Source of the DNA: Melitaea cinxia
Lineage: Eukaryota > Arthropoda > Insecta > Lepidoptera > Nymphalidae
Reading direction: 5' to 3'
Assembly: GCF_905220565.1 (NCBI RefSeq)
Contig: NC_059414.1
Span: forward strand, 11,902,001 to 11,966,000
DNA length: 64,000 bases
Below are positions 1-11,314 of this stretch, in pieces. The notes beneath the pieces are model-generated. The model worked only from the letters and a program-made list of their open reading frames with translations. It had not been told where the DNA came from and made no database searches. The translations under genes and the position numbers were made by a program. How positions within the stretch are numbered: the stretch's first letter is position 1; the number at the start of each line of letters is the position of its first letter.

Positions 1-116
1 GACGTCTGCAACACAAGAGCATCACAAAGCGCATGGTCACCTTACTCACAACAGGAACGAACGCCTGCCAAAATAGAAGAATTGCAAGCGCATTACCGAC
101 TCCCCCTCCAATCCTG
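1..116 (-). repeat. Family C repeat, rearranged fragment at window edge
   Basis: Shares blocks with the better copies at 2891-3162 and 53356-53631: the tract around the start of the window (gacgtctgcaacac...), the 'ggtcaccttactcac' block near 34-50, and a second 'gcaagcgcattaccgac' block near 87-103. The last block is a second version of the sequence already present at 25-32, so this copy is rearranged or locally duplicated. It is cut by the window start. Confidence 0.6.
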
Positions 117-2333
117 AAACAAAATATTCACGAAAAAATAATTACGTTTATTCTCAAATAATAATAAAAAAAAAACACTTTAAATGCGTATCATTAGGAA
201 TAGCTCAATAAATACTCGTCAAATCTCGTTTAAATGTGGAAATGGGTCCACAAGACAAGCGACACTTTCGAACAAAAAAAAAACAGTCATCAAAATCGAT
301 ACATCCAGTAAACAAATATGAGTTAACTTTTTAACTTAAAAAATCTTCGTTATTACTGTAAGAAATTCTCCGTTCCAGCTAATGATATGTAAACAACACA
401 TTGATAGCGGTATAGGATATACCCTAGGTCAAACTGCGGCCATATTTTGTTCACACGCAACATATAACGCCGATAATAATTAATAAAATATTAAATTTAC
501 GGTATAAAAGTCAACAATTATTATTTATGTTTATAATAAAAACAGTTAATTATAATAACACAAAACACGCCGCTCGGTTCCACATAGCACGACGGCAAAG
601 ATTATTGCTTAGTACTTAGACGTCGTAGTAACCTAAGAGTTATTTATTGGAAGAATATTAATAATATTTTGTTAGGTTTTATTACTAAGTAATGTGGTAA
701 GTATGTGGCATATTGGCAGTCTTTTAACGAAAATTTACTGAGTGTGATTTTAAGTTCCTAATCATATTTTGTGAAACTTATGGGTAGTTTAGATATCTAA
801 GTACTGCAATTTTAATAGTGTTTCAGTAATCAATCAAAATTATGTAATTTTGTGAAAATAAATTTTGAGCGACGTCGATCGTTACGACATCGGAAAATCA
901 TTACGGTGCGTTGAAATAATATTCACTTATTATAACTGTTTTTTATATATTATGGGCTTACTCTTGACCCCAATCTGCTATAGTATAATAGCTCTAGAGC
1001 AGAGAAGAGTTCGAAGATGGAGCGGGCTCGCCCAGAAGAAGCTCACTCGCGCTTTTTTTCGGGTTGTATGAACTCGGAACAGATACAGATGTGATAAAGA
1101 CCTAAATATACAACTTTATTTTACAAGCATTTATTTAAAACTCTTATAATATTTGATTCAAGTCTTTTTTGTGCTAAACATCCCACATATTGAAGCTACA
1201 ACCTAGACCCTCTAGTAAATATCACAATCAAACATTCATTAACATTTATATTTCATATAAACATACGTCACATTATCCTCGTAAACATTAAACCTCAAAA
1301 CAAGTAAAGTCATGTGAAATATCAACTTATACGGGTACAATGTATCGACAACCCAAAGTACCTTACAATCACCGAGTAGCTACCAAAAATCTTCCCACCG
1401 TATATAAATAAATCGCCTTGCATGTAATTATACCACGAAAATAATTGATGAATCGATAACTCAAGACTCTTCACAAAAATGATAATAACACAAACAAAAG
1501 TAGATCATAATTGAGCGTAATAAGATCGTTATTTCGTTGAAGGCAAAATCATTACATTACAATATGTTGTTACATCTAATAATAAGATTTAAGTATTAAG
1601 TAGTCAAGACGTTATTTTCTTGAATTAGAATCAGAAGTGGTCGATACAATGATACTTCGAGTGCTTGGGACTATTTCCCATGCTGACTGAAATAGATGTA
1701 TTATTATGATTTGTGTTTATAGCAATTGCAAACGACATGGCACCTGTGAATAGATTAAATATCAGACAACAACAAACAACAAGCGTGGTGAAAATCGCAT
1801 TATAGATATGAATAATAATAGTCATTGTGGCAACGAAAGTTTAGTCACTTGATCTTCACTTGATGAGATGCCTTATTATTATAAGACAAATCAATATCCG
1901 AAATCTCACTACAATACATTTTGATTCAGTCACAATATGAACTGAAGAGAATGAAAAACATCCCACGGCTGGGAAAAAAATCTTGTATCTTGTATACGCT
2001 ATAACTAAACCAAGAAGTAACTGTGAGTTGCTACGTTTGGTATGGTAAGAAGATCTCTTACTTCTCCCCCTCTAATGGATAAGATTCTCTTTCTTCTGTT
2101 CACTTTCTAGCCTTAGATAGTTTATTAGTCAGAAAAACTATACGCTATAAATCTTTACGCTATGATATTTCTATTACAAAAGAGCGGGGAAGTAAACCAA
2201 TACGTTAATGAAATCATTCTGATCATCTTCTAATGTCATATTAATTCGTTATTCCTTCAGAAGACAAATTCAAGCGTGTGTTTCTGGTTTTTTGATACAA
2301 GAATCAGAAACACACTATATTCACACAAACGCC
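117..2333. other. No recognisable gene; AT-rich unique-looking DNA
   Basis: Long stretch of AT-rich sequence. The only frames longer than 60 codons (865-1071 on plus, 1631-1825 on minus) have no domain, no splice context and low-complexity hydrophobic composition, so I treat them as chance. Probably intron or intergenic. Confidence 0.6.
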
Positions 2334-2372
2334 CTGACCAAGGCAAACATCTGTATGTTCTACACAAATAGT
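2334..2372 (-). repeat. Family A SINE fragment
   Basis: About 39 bases matching, in reverse, the SINE section just after the tRNA-like head ('atttgtattgaccataca' in the copy at 32361-32692). Short and diverged, so it is a relic. Confidence 0.4.
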
Positions 2373-2890
2373 TATCAGAATCAAAAGCATTGACCACAGC
2401 ACCAAACCATCGTCTAAAATCTTCAAAACAATCTTAAGTCAAATCCTAAGGAATTAATATGAATGGACGAAAATTCTAAGTCCGTTCCGGTGCATCTGCA
2501 CGTAGCTTAAGTAACGTCATTACTTTTTATGTAATGACAGCCATTCAACTAAATTGACATCAATATGAGTAAAGTTCGCTCCGAAATAGCTCGGTAAAGC
2601 CAATGCAGCTCCGATAGACTTAATACTTCTTTTTAAATACTAATAATGGCAGAGACTCTGCTTTGAACGATAATGTCCGTGGTTTCAACGATATCTCCGA
2701 GTGAACTGGTTGAATTTTAAATACCGTTCTATGTGTTCTTTGTGATAATTTTTTTAAATAAAATGCACTCTAATAGATATTGACTCGGTTTTAGTTTTGT
2801 TTGTTTTGTTAATTAAAATAATATTAAGTTTAATTTTCTTTCATAATTTATGTTTTAATAAATGGTCATGTACATATATATAAAAAGGGA
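2373..2890. other. No feature seen
   Basis: AT-rich, nothing recognisable on either strand. Confidence 0.5.
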
Positions 2891-3162
2891 TTTTTTTATA
2901 TAACATGGGCGGCAAACAAGCGTACGGCTCACCTGATGGTAAGCTATTACCGTAGCTTATAGACATTTATAACACCAGAAGCATCGCAAGCGCGTTGCCG
3001 ACCCTATCCCCAATTCCCCCCAGGAGCTCTGGTCATCTTACTCACCAAGAGGAACACAATACTGCTTGAAAGCAGTATAATTAAGCTGTGATCTTCTGTA
3101 AGGTCGAAGTACTATCCTAGTCGAGCCGCTCCATATTTTGAGCAGGAAATTTCCTGCTGTGA
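2891..3162 (-). repeat. Family C dispersed repeat, near full length
   Basis: Reverse-orientation copy. Read on the minus strand it begins near 'agcaggaaatttcctgct' (a short palindrome), continues through 'atatggagcggctcgac', 'ttacagaagatcacagc' and 'gagctcctgggggg', and ends in an A-rich tail (the T-run at 2891-2897 on plus). The constant 3' end with an A-rich tail among copies suggests retroposition. I cannot assign it to a named superfamily. Confidence 0.8.
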
Positions 3163-4989
3163 CTTCAGCTAATCCACTTACTTTTAATATTAACATTTAC
3201 AGTAAATCTAATTATTATGTAAGCAATAATTATCGAATTCCTACTACTTTTGCTTTGTATTTATAAGAAAAAACCTTTATATTTATGTAACACAATTTAG
3301 CATATTAATTTCAGTAGGTACTTAGACATTGTATATGGAAAAACTTACAAAAATCTAAATTACAATTTAAAAAACAAAACAAACCGTTAACAACTGATCG
3401 TTTCTCAAATAAATCTAATATGTATCCGTCTTAACTCAAATTACCTTTCAACAAAATACCTTTAAGTATAATTACACCCAAATTTATTAACTGTCCCGGT
3501 AGTATCTTAAGATCCTTCTAAAAAACACTCATTAATTTTGAAGCGTCGACTACCAGCAACATTACGTGTCGTGACTTATTCGTCTGTCTCGAATTAAGTT
3601 CTTTTTGTCAGGACTTTGTTATCCTCGACACACATTTTAAGAAAAGAAAAATAAAATTAGCTTTGTGTAAATATTTCTAAATAGGAAATTGTTTTGGAAA
3701 TGTTATTCATTGAGACATTTGGACATCAGTAGGTTTTGATTGAGTCAAATAAATCGACCAATTAGCATACTTATGTAGTAATTAGTAATGAGTACTTATG
3801 GGTAGGAATAAAGAAACTATGGAGAGGTTAAGGATTAGAATACAAGAAGGAGATATAATATATTCCTTCTGATTCTATCACATACCAAATGGACCTATCA
3901 TATATTTTTCACACCAATGATGTCCTGTGAAAGTAAGGAACTGTCCGGAGGCAAACGAAGAAATTGAACAACGTGCGGCAATGTTTATTTATATTTCTCA
4001 AATACACTTCTTTTTGTCCCTACTTTATTAATATTCATTTGTGTTTTTAGTTAAGATTAAGGTTTTTACTCGGCCCCCTCGTTCCATTGTACTATTTTTG
4101 GGGACACTCAGACACAATACATCATATGAACTGTTTTGTTAAGGACATTTGAAATATTTTTACCATTATTTACTATTTCATAATTGATTACAAAATATTA
4201 GAATCACTCGACAAGTTTCTATTTGATTTTAACAAGCACTCGAAATAGTACAATGGAGAATATTTTGGAAAGGGTTACACCTAAAAAAATAATTTATAAT
4301 TTTAATTGATCGAAATATTTAAAAATGTAAACTTAAGCTGCATTAAGAACTGTAGCACCCTATGTGTAACACAAGGCTTTTGAAGAAACTACTGAAAGCG
4401 GATGTGACAAATTTTCTACTAGAACCGTTAAGTTTTTCTCATGATGTTTCCTTTCAAGCACGTGATGACACTTTTATCAATTTTATAACCTATATATTTA
4501 TATTAAATATTAAAAATGTATATGATTACTATTTTACAATCGTTCAAAAGACGAACGTAACGCTGAAATTATTCAGACAGGACGTTAATAACAGAATTAC
4601 TTAAATTACTAACTACTTAATATCAAAACAACAGCTTTATGACTCTCGCGCTATGATTCATATCGTGATTGCAACAATGAATGTCCGCAACAAGTGTCAA
4701 GTGTCATGATTCAAAAGTGATGAAAAAGCGACGTATTTCCAGTCTCATATAAAATTAATCGAGTGTCTAGCAATAAAGCTGACGAGCTGCAAGTCACGTA
4801 GGCATCGGTTCAATATCATCATTATATAGTAATAGCTGCCAATTAAAAATAATACAATACTTAATTTCTGAGCTGGAAAACTGATGTTGTTAGTGCTCAG
4901 TGAACTTTAATTACTGGAAATAAAAATTGGACATTATCTATCAGTGCGAGATCTTCCTTTGTTAGACTTGATTTAATATATAATGGAAA
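3163..4989. other. No recognisable gene
   Basis: AT-rich DNA. A frame of 80 codons at 4362-4604 (plus) shows no motif and no splice context and is probably chance. Several short poly-A and poly-T runs; no repeat family shared with the rest of the window. Confidence 0.55.
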
Positions 4990-5436
4990 GTACCTGGGTG
5001 ACCGAGCTTAGCTCGGTATTTTTAGTAAATCGTGTTTTTTGGAAATCATTATTTCACGCTTCATCATTGTTTATAAAATATGAAAAATATTTTTCAATTT
5101 TACATACATTATTAAATAAAAAATAACGAGCGCAATTAGAAAAAAAAAGAAAAAAAATATGATCGATCGAGGATTTGAACCATGGTCTTTTCGATCGCGA
5201 CCGGTCGATTTCCTACATGAGCTATCACAACTTTACTGACAATTGCGAAATTTACCTTCGTATTCTAACGATATTTTTTTACTGTCTAAAACTGGGGTAA
5301 AACGATATTTCCTAAAAATAAATCCTAGCTAGATTTATTTATCTCCCCCGAAATTCCCTGCATACTAAATTTCATGAAAATCTTTGGAGCCGTTTCCGAG
5401 ATTCAGATTATATATATACAAGAATTGCTCGTTTAA
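4990..5436. mobile_element. Non-autonomous element carrying an antisense tRNA-like segment
   Basis: About 447 bp bounded by 'gtacctgggtgaccgagc' at the left and 'caagaattgctcgtttaa' at the right. I recall this pair of ends from dispersed lepidopteran repeats. The right third contains a 'gagccgtttccgagattc' block followed by a TATATATA run. A tRNA-like segment sits in its middle in antisense (5161-5235). The left end has a small hairpin (gaccgagc-ttagctcggt). There is no coding capacity, so it depends on proteins from elsewhere. Class uncertain. Confidence 0.55.
5161..5235 (-). tRNA. tRNA-like segment (pseudo-tRNA) inside the element
   Basis: Read on the minus strand it has an A-box-like 'tagctcatgtagg' followed at normal distance by a perfect B-box 'ggttcaaatcc'. 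The arms are diverged and I could not close a clean acceptor stem, so it is a tRNA-derived relic, not a working tRNA. It may still act as an RNA polymerase III promoter. Confidence 0.45.
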
Positions 5437-6525
5437 TATAATAGAAATAGATAGGTACAGTATCTTTGGGTATAAATACATTTTTTTCCCAAGGGAATAA
5501 GATGACTATCAACAAACTAAAAAAAATATTTTGTTAGAAACAGTGTATAACTAAAGTTAGTAAGACCAAGATTTTTTTTTTGGAGTAATTTATACCAAAA
5601 TACCTAATTATTAAAAAATTATTTTTTGATTTTCCATTATTGATATAGTATTTTATTTTACAAAAGTTATACTTATAAAATCTTGGAGTCGCGTTGATAT
5701 AGCGTATGTAGTAGTCGCACGTGACACACCGTCGATTTTTATAATTATTTATTTATATATATTATTGTACAAATATTTCTTTTCACTCTGATCAAGAATG
5801 AAAATAATCTCAAATATACTTTTTAATTCATCTTTAACTTTAATACTTGTTAATGTCGCTTTAATATTATAATAAAACCTTTTTAAAAATTTCAAGTGTC
5901 TCCCCAGTACGCAGATTGACAGCGCAGCTTTAGCGATAGGCTTACATTTTAGTAACAAAATCTTAAAATGAACTAAAATAAAAAACAAACAAATACGCAC
6001 GCAACAAACTAAACTTCTTACAAAATTAGAAACCAATTAACCGATGTACTGTCAATGAGCTATTTACAGCAGTTCTTAAGCACAAAAAATGTCCAACGTC
6101 ACTGAGATTGATGTCACCCCACCCTAGTTTTTGACATGGACATTGATTTTCGACATCTTAATTTCAGGTCAAATGTTTCCCCAACTAAAGAATTTCTGTT
6201 TTACTGAAATCACGAAATTGCTTGTCGTGTCACATTGAAATGCAAGGAATCTGTCAGGAGATGAACTGACGTTCGGTAATTTTATTTCTGTGTAGTCTAA
6301 TGGTGTTCTTAAATAGTTTTCAAATATTTGGTATTTTGAAATTTTTGTTTCTTTCTTTTCAGTCATTCATTCATTCATACATTTGCTTTAGTTATTTCCA
6401 ATGTTGCAATATACAATGTATGATTTTGCAAATGTCACTTATGAAGATGAATACACGAGATTAATCGGTAAAATCGAGATAACCAATTTCACACATTTTA
6501 AGAAATTATTAATAGTATTAATTCA
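5437..6525. other. No recognisable gene
   Basis: AT-rich. Two minus-strand frames (5749-6036, 95 codons; 6169-6366, 65 codons) were examined. The first is rich in Leu, Ile, Phe and Lys, as random AT-rich frames are, and neither has a motif or splice signals. Confidence 0.5.
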
Positions 6526-6752
6526 GTTTACGGCTCACCTGGTGGTAAGCGATTAGTAGCTTATAGACGCCTGCACCACCAGAAGCATTGCAAGCGCTTT
6601 GCCGACCCTACTACTCCTGGTCACCGTACTCGCCAAGAGGAACACAACACTGCTTGAAAACAGTATTATTTATCTGTGATCTTCTGTAAGGTCGAGATAC
6701 TACCCCAGTCGGGCTGCTCCATATTTTGAGCAGAAAAATTCCCTGCTGTACT
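6526..6752 (-). repeat. Family C dispersed repeat
   Basis: Reverse copy with the conserved blocks 'tacggctcacct', 'gtggtaagcgatta', 'ctgtgatcttctgtaagg' and 'gctgctccatattttgagc'. It lacks the A-rich tail and about 20 bases around the 'ccccaattcccccc' section seen in the copy at 2891-3162. Confidence 0.75.
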
Positions 6753-8143
6753 CCACCTCAGTTCAGTTAATAACCCTAAACAGTAAACATTAATTCTAAC
6801 AATGTTTTAAAACAGTCTTTGACCATGTTCGTGGTAGTAAAATCATTGTATAGCAACTAAAACTAACGCAATAACCGTGTTTCAACAAAGTTATAATGTT
6901 ATGTATACTGGAGTGTGATCGCGTCGACGTTACCTTTTATTGTTAGGTAAAGTTCGTTTTAAGTTGCAACTAATGTTAATAACAAGCTTTGAGTCGTTGA
7001 TAAATTTACCTAAAATCTTTATTTAAAAACTAGTTCTCAAAGTATAGTGTTTTATTAAAATGTTTATATTTTATTTTATATTTTACGGAAATAAATAATT
7101 TTTTTGTTTGTATAAAATTATTTGTTAAGATCGAAACGGTAGGTACTTTTTTTCTGTCTTATTCCTCTTATAGACAAGTTCTCGTTATTCTACACCACAC
7201 ATACAAAACAGATTAAAAATACAAAATAATAATAGTAACAACAAAGCGGCTTAAGAACCAATACTCTGGGACAAACTGAAGATTAAAAATATTCTTTCAT
7301 TTGTTTATCATTGTAGTTTAACTTAAATAACCTAAAACCCGGTATTAGCTTTGTTTAGTTATTTTTTTTAAAGCTTCAAATCTAGTAACTAGTAAAATAA
7401 TAATAACAATACAGTAGGCGGTGTAAGAATGGAACAATGTTCGGTGGAACAAACGGTCAATACTGTATTGTGCTCAAACTTGAAGAATAGTACAACACTA
7501 TTGTGGTACAGTTGGTAACCCTATTAGTAACACTGTCGCCATTCTGTCTACAATTTCTCGAGCAAATAATTTATTCGATGACATCTGTCGAGACGCTTAG
7601 AAGATATTCGCTAATGATATGCCTGTTTGAGCTTATTCAGTATTTATAGATTGACTTGTAACTAGATCTACGGAAGAGGTTTTATATTTTTAGATTTAAA
7701 TCAACAGAACTAACTAATGCTTAATAATTGAAACAAGTTTGAACTGTTCTATTCACTTTGTTTTGTCTTTAACGTGTAACTAAAGACGGATTATAGTATT
7801 AAGGCTTAAAATACTAACAAACAAAAACTGCTTTATACCTGCGGCTTACATCAGGTACTTGCTTAACTCTAATGTGGGTAACTAGAAGGCCAATACGATT
7901 TGAGTCGTACTTTGGGCTCAAAAGACAATATTTGTAATTATGGACTTGGCTTTAGGTACTTCAGCTATGTATGCAAAAACTAGAATCGTATCATTTTGTG
8001 GCATGGTACCTATAGTTCAGTCTCATCCGAAAGATATTGAATTCACCTAAACATTAATCTCATACTTGATGACGAAGAATTGTGAAAAAATTGTGTTCTG
8101 GAATAATTCAGGTATATATTTATCTGTTAGTCGCTTGTTTAAC
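6753..8143. other. No recognisable gene
   Basis: AT-rich DNA. A less AT-rich patch at about 7420-7560 has several short self-similar words (aatactgtattg, agtacaacactattgtgg) but no clear element ends. Confidence 0.5.
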
Positions 8144-8166
8144 AGCGTGATGTAACCCATCACGCT
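8144..8166. other. Perfect 9-bp stem, 5-base loop hairpin
   Basis: AGCGTGATG (8144-8152) pairs exactly with CATCACGCT (8158-8166) around the loop TAACC. It lies just before the candidate exon at 8171. Function unknown; it may be an element end or chance. Confidence 0.6.
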
Positions 8167-8170
8167 ACAG

Positions 8171-8404
8171 TTCAATTACACCTCCACAAATAATACAAAA
8201 CGGCTTTGTCCAACAATGATATTCTTACAGACCCTTACAATCCAACAAATCAGAAGATCAATTGTAACAAAAAATGTCACTGTACATATTTCACACTTAA
8301 ACAAAGAAGGCACGGTTCTTGAAGGCGTTAACATAACAATATTTGCGAAGGCCGAGCACAGTCCTTGGGGCACAAAGGATCTGTACGTGATACAGAGTTA
8401 AACA
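8171..8404 (+). pseudogene. Candidate terminal exon or decayed exon, unrecognised
   Basis: Directly after a CAG at 8168-8170 a frame of 77 codons runs to a TAA at 8402-8404. A second possible acceptor, TTCTTACAG, ends at 8230. The translation is balanced and unlike the AT-driven frames nearby. It contains a segment reading KNVTVHISHLNKEGTVLEG and ends HSPWGTKDLYVIQS. No family is recognised. Just beyond the stop a different frame continues with plausible residues (ELNKVYGYRHHAVWKG) up to a GTGAGC donor-like site at 8454, so one reading is an exon 8171-8453 broken by a frameshift. The opposite strand is also open over most of this stretch (8176-8373), which weakens the call. It could be a gene remnant, a piece of an unrecognised transposon, or a true last exon. 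Confidence 0.3.
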
Positions 8405-8454
8405 AAGTGTATGGTTACAGGCACCATGCTGTCTGGAAGGGAATGGAAACAATG

Positions 8455-8770
8455 GTGAGCCCGAATACAAGACGAATTGGTAATGTTTTAAGATTTAAGC
8501 ACATTTTGGCTCATAAATTATCTTTGGACAGTTTGGTGAAGATTTTTTTTTGTAAATTTTTTTATAGTTCTTGTACCTGTTTCGTAAATAGAATATGTTA
8601 GTAGAATTGGTTTTGTCTAATGTTGGAACCTTACGTAAAAGTAACTGCGAAAAAAAATACGTGTGTCCGCTAAGTAAGTTAGGTTTACGGATAATTTTTA
8701 GTAACTGTTTTTAACAAATAAGTCCATTTGAAACAATTAAGCAATGCTATTGATTCGATCTACAAATAAT
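8455..8770. other. No feature seen
   Basis: AT-rich, no repeat or coding signal recognised. Confidence 0.45.
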
Positions 8771-8936
8771 GAATAAATCTATACGTATAAAGCTTAAAAG
8801 TTTCTTTGTTGAAAGGCGCTAATCTCAGGAACTACTAATTCGAATTGAAAAAATATTTTTGTGCTGGATAGCCCGTTTTCCTAACCTATAATAGGCTTCA
8901 TTTTTTCCTGAAATTTTCATTTGTGAAATCAGCTAG
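8771..8936 (+). mobile_element. Helitron-like element, H2 family
   Basis: Short non-autonomous copy with the block 'gcgctaatctcaggaact' and 'gctggatagcccgttttc', ending cagCTAG with a T following at 8937. The same family lies in reverse at 42811-43032. CTRR 3' ends next to T fit known Helitron structure. The 5' end is not certain. Confidence 0.6.
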
Positions 8937-9918
8937 TGTAAAGATAAATATTTGAATTTGAAAACATTTTAACCAAAATTATAATTAAGTTTATTTACGG
9001 AATTATTTTATGACTTTATCTCTTAGCGATTATTATAAGTACATACAACAGTTGTTCAAATAACATTTATGTAATTTTAAAAATATGTAAATATATATTT
9101 AATTTGCTGATACTGTGCTAAAACTACAATATTATAATTTGAAACAAAGTAATTGTATGTATAATATAAAACAATAAATTAGTTAAAAGTTATATTGCAA
9201 AGTATATTTATTATATTATCACAAAATATATAATTATTATTACAAAAATTTTAGAATAAGAATAATGATGCATTATTGATTATTTTTTTTTTATAAGAAT
9301 GTAAACAAAACGTTGACATTCAACTCGCAGACTTGTAGGCCTTGGTGAGTATAGCCCTATGCAATTTTATATTACAAAACATTGTAATCATACAATATAA
9401 AATTGGCCCTATATCCTTCATATAGGATATATTTTTCCCTGTTAGGATGCAGTAGATAAGACATTATTAATTGTTATTATTGAGTCCATGTGAGGTGCTT
9501 GCGCGTATCAAACCGTGTTTTTACTGAAAATGGAAACTGGAAAATCGCTTAGTCAAATGCCCTTGACATTACTTGACGTGGGTTTTATATATTGAGAAAT
9601 TCATTTGTTTATAAATATACTGCAAGTATATGAAAATGTGTTTATTTCATTTATTTTAAACCATTAACTGTCAATGAAAGTAATTTACTTACATTTTTAC
9701 GACAAAGTATATCAAGATGATTTGGTCGATAGAAAGGTTAGGAAACAGTTGGCCGTTATATTATTAACTAATAATATCTAATGACAAAATCTAGATTGTT
9801 CTAGATAAACGAATCTCTTTTTATTTATTTATTTTATTTATCGAACAGAAAAAAACTTTAGTGCTTAATTTATTGTATCTGAATATTTTTATTAATGGAC
9901 ATTTTTCGCCAGATATTT
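8937..9918. other. No gene; AT-rich
   Basis: Nothing coding seen. It holds the palindrome at 9362-9405 and many AT words. Confidence 0.5.
9362..9405. repeat. Compound inverted repeat
   Basis: CAATTTTATATT (9362-9373) pairs with AATATAAAATTG (9394-9405). Between them ATTACAA and TTGTAAT form a second, 7-bp stem. It could extrude as a branched hairpin or be a relic of a small foldback element. Confidence 0.6.
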
Positions 9919-10003
9919 AATGGTCGTGGATTAAGTTCTGACCCTTTTCTTACATGGCGAAAAAGGCCTACGCCCAGCTGTGGGATGTTACAGGCTGATG
10001 CGT
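9919..10003 (+). repeat. Family A SINE, 3' end only
   Basis: Matches the last 85 bases or so of the copy at 32361-32692: 'gtggattaag', 'ggcctacgcccag' and 'gggatgttacaggctga'. It is 5'-truncated, as expected for a retroposed SINE. Confidence 0.7.
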
Positions 10004-10210
10004 TATAACAATACTCATATACGTATTTGACAAGTATATTTTTAGATTAACAATAAAACACTTTTTTTTATCACTGTAACTAACTGGAAATTTATTCTGG
10101 CCGTTTGGTCAGATCCAGAAGTATATATTTGTACATATTTTCATAACATCGACATTTCATAACATCTAAAATGGCTCGTTAGGTGTGATAATTTAAAATG
10201 ACTCAAAATA

Positions 10211-10495
10211 CCACTCTTTCACCACGTAGGAGAAGGATTGGAGCTTAACCTACTCCACTGCGGTTTGGCGGATATATTTTGTACAATTAGTAACGATCGC
10301 TACCAAGTATTTATGATAAAAACCGCGACCGACAGCTTAACGTGCTCTTCGAGGCACGATGAGGAGACCCACAACGGCAGACATCCAAACTAGAAATATT
10401 TATAAATACAAATATCAATCCCGATCGGGAATGGAACCCGCAAACCGCAGATATGTAGACGCCGATATGGCACACGCACTACTACACCAGAGCAT
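10211..10495 (-). mobile_element. Family A SINE, near full length, second subtype
   Basis: Minus-strand copy. Read in reverse, its head has an A-box-like stretch 'tgtagtagtgcgtgtgcc' and a B-box-like 'ggttccattcc'. The body has 'gtgggtctcctcatcgtg', 'gcctcgaagagcacgttaag' and 'tagcgatcgttacta'. The sequence after the B-box (atttgtatttataaatattt) differs from the main subtype at 32361 but matches those at 53757-53928 and 57486-57690, so two subfamilies are present. Confidence 0.8.
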
Positions 10496-10658
10496 TACCA
10501 CGATATATACCACAAGACATAACAGTTACAAAATAAATACAATGTAGAACAACAAAATCAAAAATAAAACGTCAAAGTGATCTATTGTAACGACGTTTAT
10601 ATTATTGACGTAAAATAAATTAATTTGGTGCTTGTAAAAGATTAGATAAGCAAGTGAA

Positions 10659-10976
10659 TCTAATATATATAAAATTCTCGTGTCGCGGTGTTTGTAGTTT
10701 AACTCCTCCGAAACGACTTGACCGATTCTCATGAAATTTTTTGTGCATATTGGGTAGGTCTGAGAATTAAATAACATCTATTTTTTACCCCTCTAAAAGT
10801 TAAGGGTAGTCTACCCTTAATTTTTTTTTTTAATTTTTAGATAAATTTTTTATTCTTTATTTTATTATGATTTGGCGTTGAAAAATACATACAACCCTAA
10901 ATTTTCACCCTACTACTACCAACCCCTATTTTTAAATAGCGTTTAGCGGCAAGACAACGTTTGCCGAGTCAGCTAG
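10659..10976 (+). mobile_element. Non-autonomous Helitron, 318 bp, complete
   Basis: Begins TC (10659-10660) after an A and ends CTAG (10973-10976) before a T, the A^T insertion pattern of Helitrons. Just before the 3' end CGGCAA (10947-10952) pairs with TTGCCG (10961-10966), the expected subterminal hairpin. The 5' part contains 'acttgaccgattctcatga'. It has no replicase or helicase coding, so it must be mobilised by an autonomous element elsewhere. Confidence 0.75.
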
Positions 10977-11314
10977 TAATATTATAAAAATACTAGTAAT
11001 ATTATAAACATGGATCTCGCGTATTAGGTATCCACATTCGTTTAACATTCGTTGCGGCTCATTCGATTCTGTAATTGCAATCACAAAACATTTGATATTG
11101 CATGTGCATCGATGTCTCCATTTATGGTTCAATCGAATTGAGTGACCCGAGTTGAATTGTAATGTGGGTAAGAAATTAACGGGACCTCGGACAGGAGGCG
11201 TGATTATGTTCGAAGTGATAGCTGGAAGCGATTGGTTTCGTTAAAAAAAAAATTAAAAAACTTGATTTTAGTATTTCTTAGATTCTTTAGACTTACTGAT
11301 AAATTTATAATATA
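10977..11314. other. No feature seen
   Basis: AT-rich with a duplicated 'tagtaatattataaa' near 10973-11007. No coding signal. Confidence 0.45.

Noticed and set aside
5749..6036. 95-codon minus frame
   Set aside because: Hydrophobic and Lys-rich by AT bias, no recognisable motif, no upstream promoter or splice signals.
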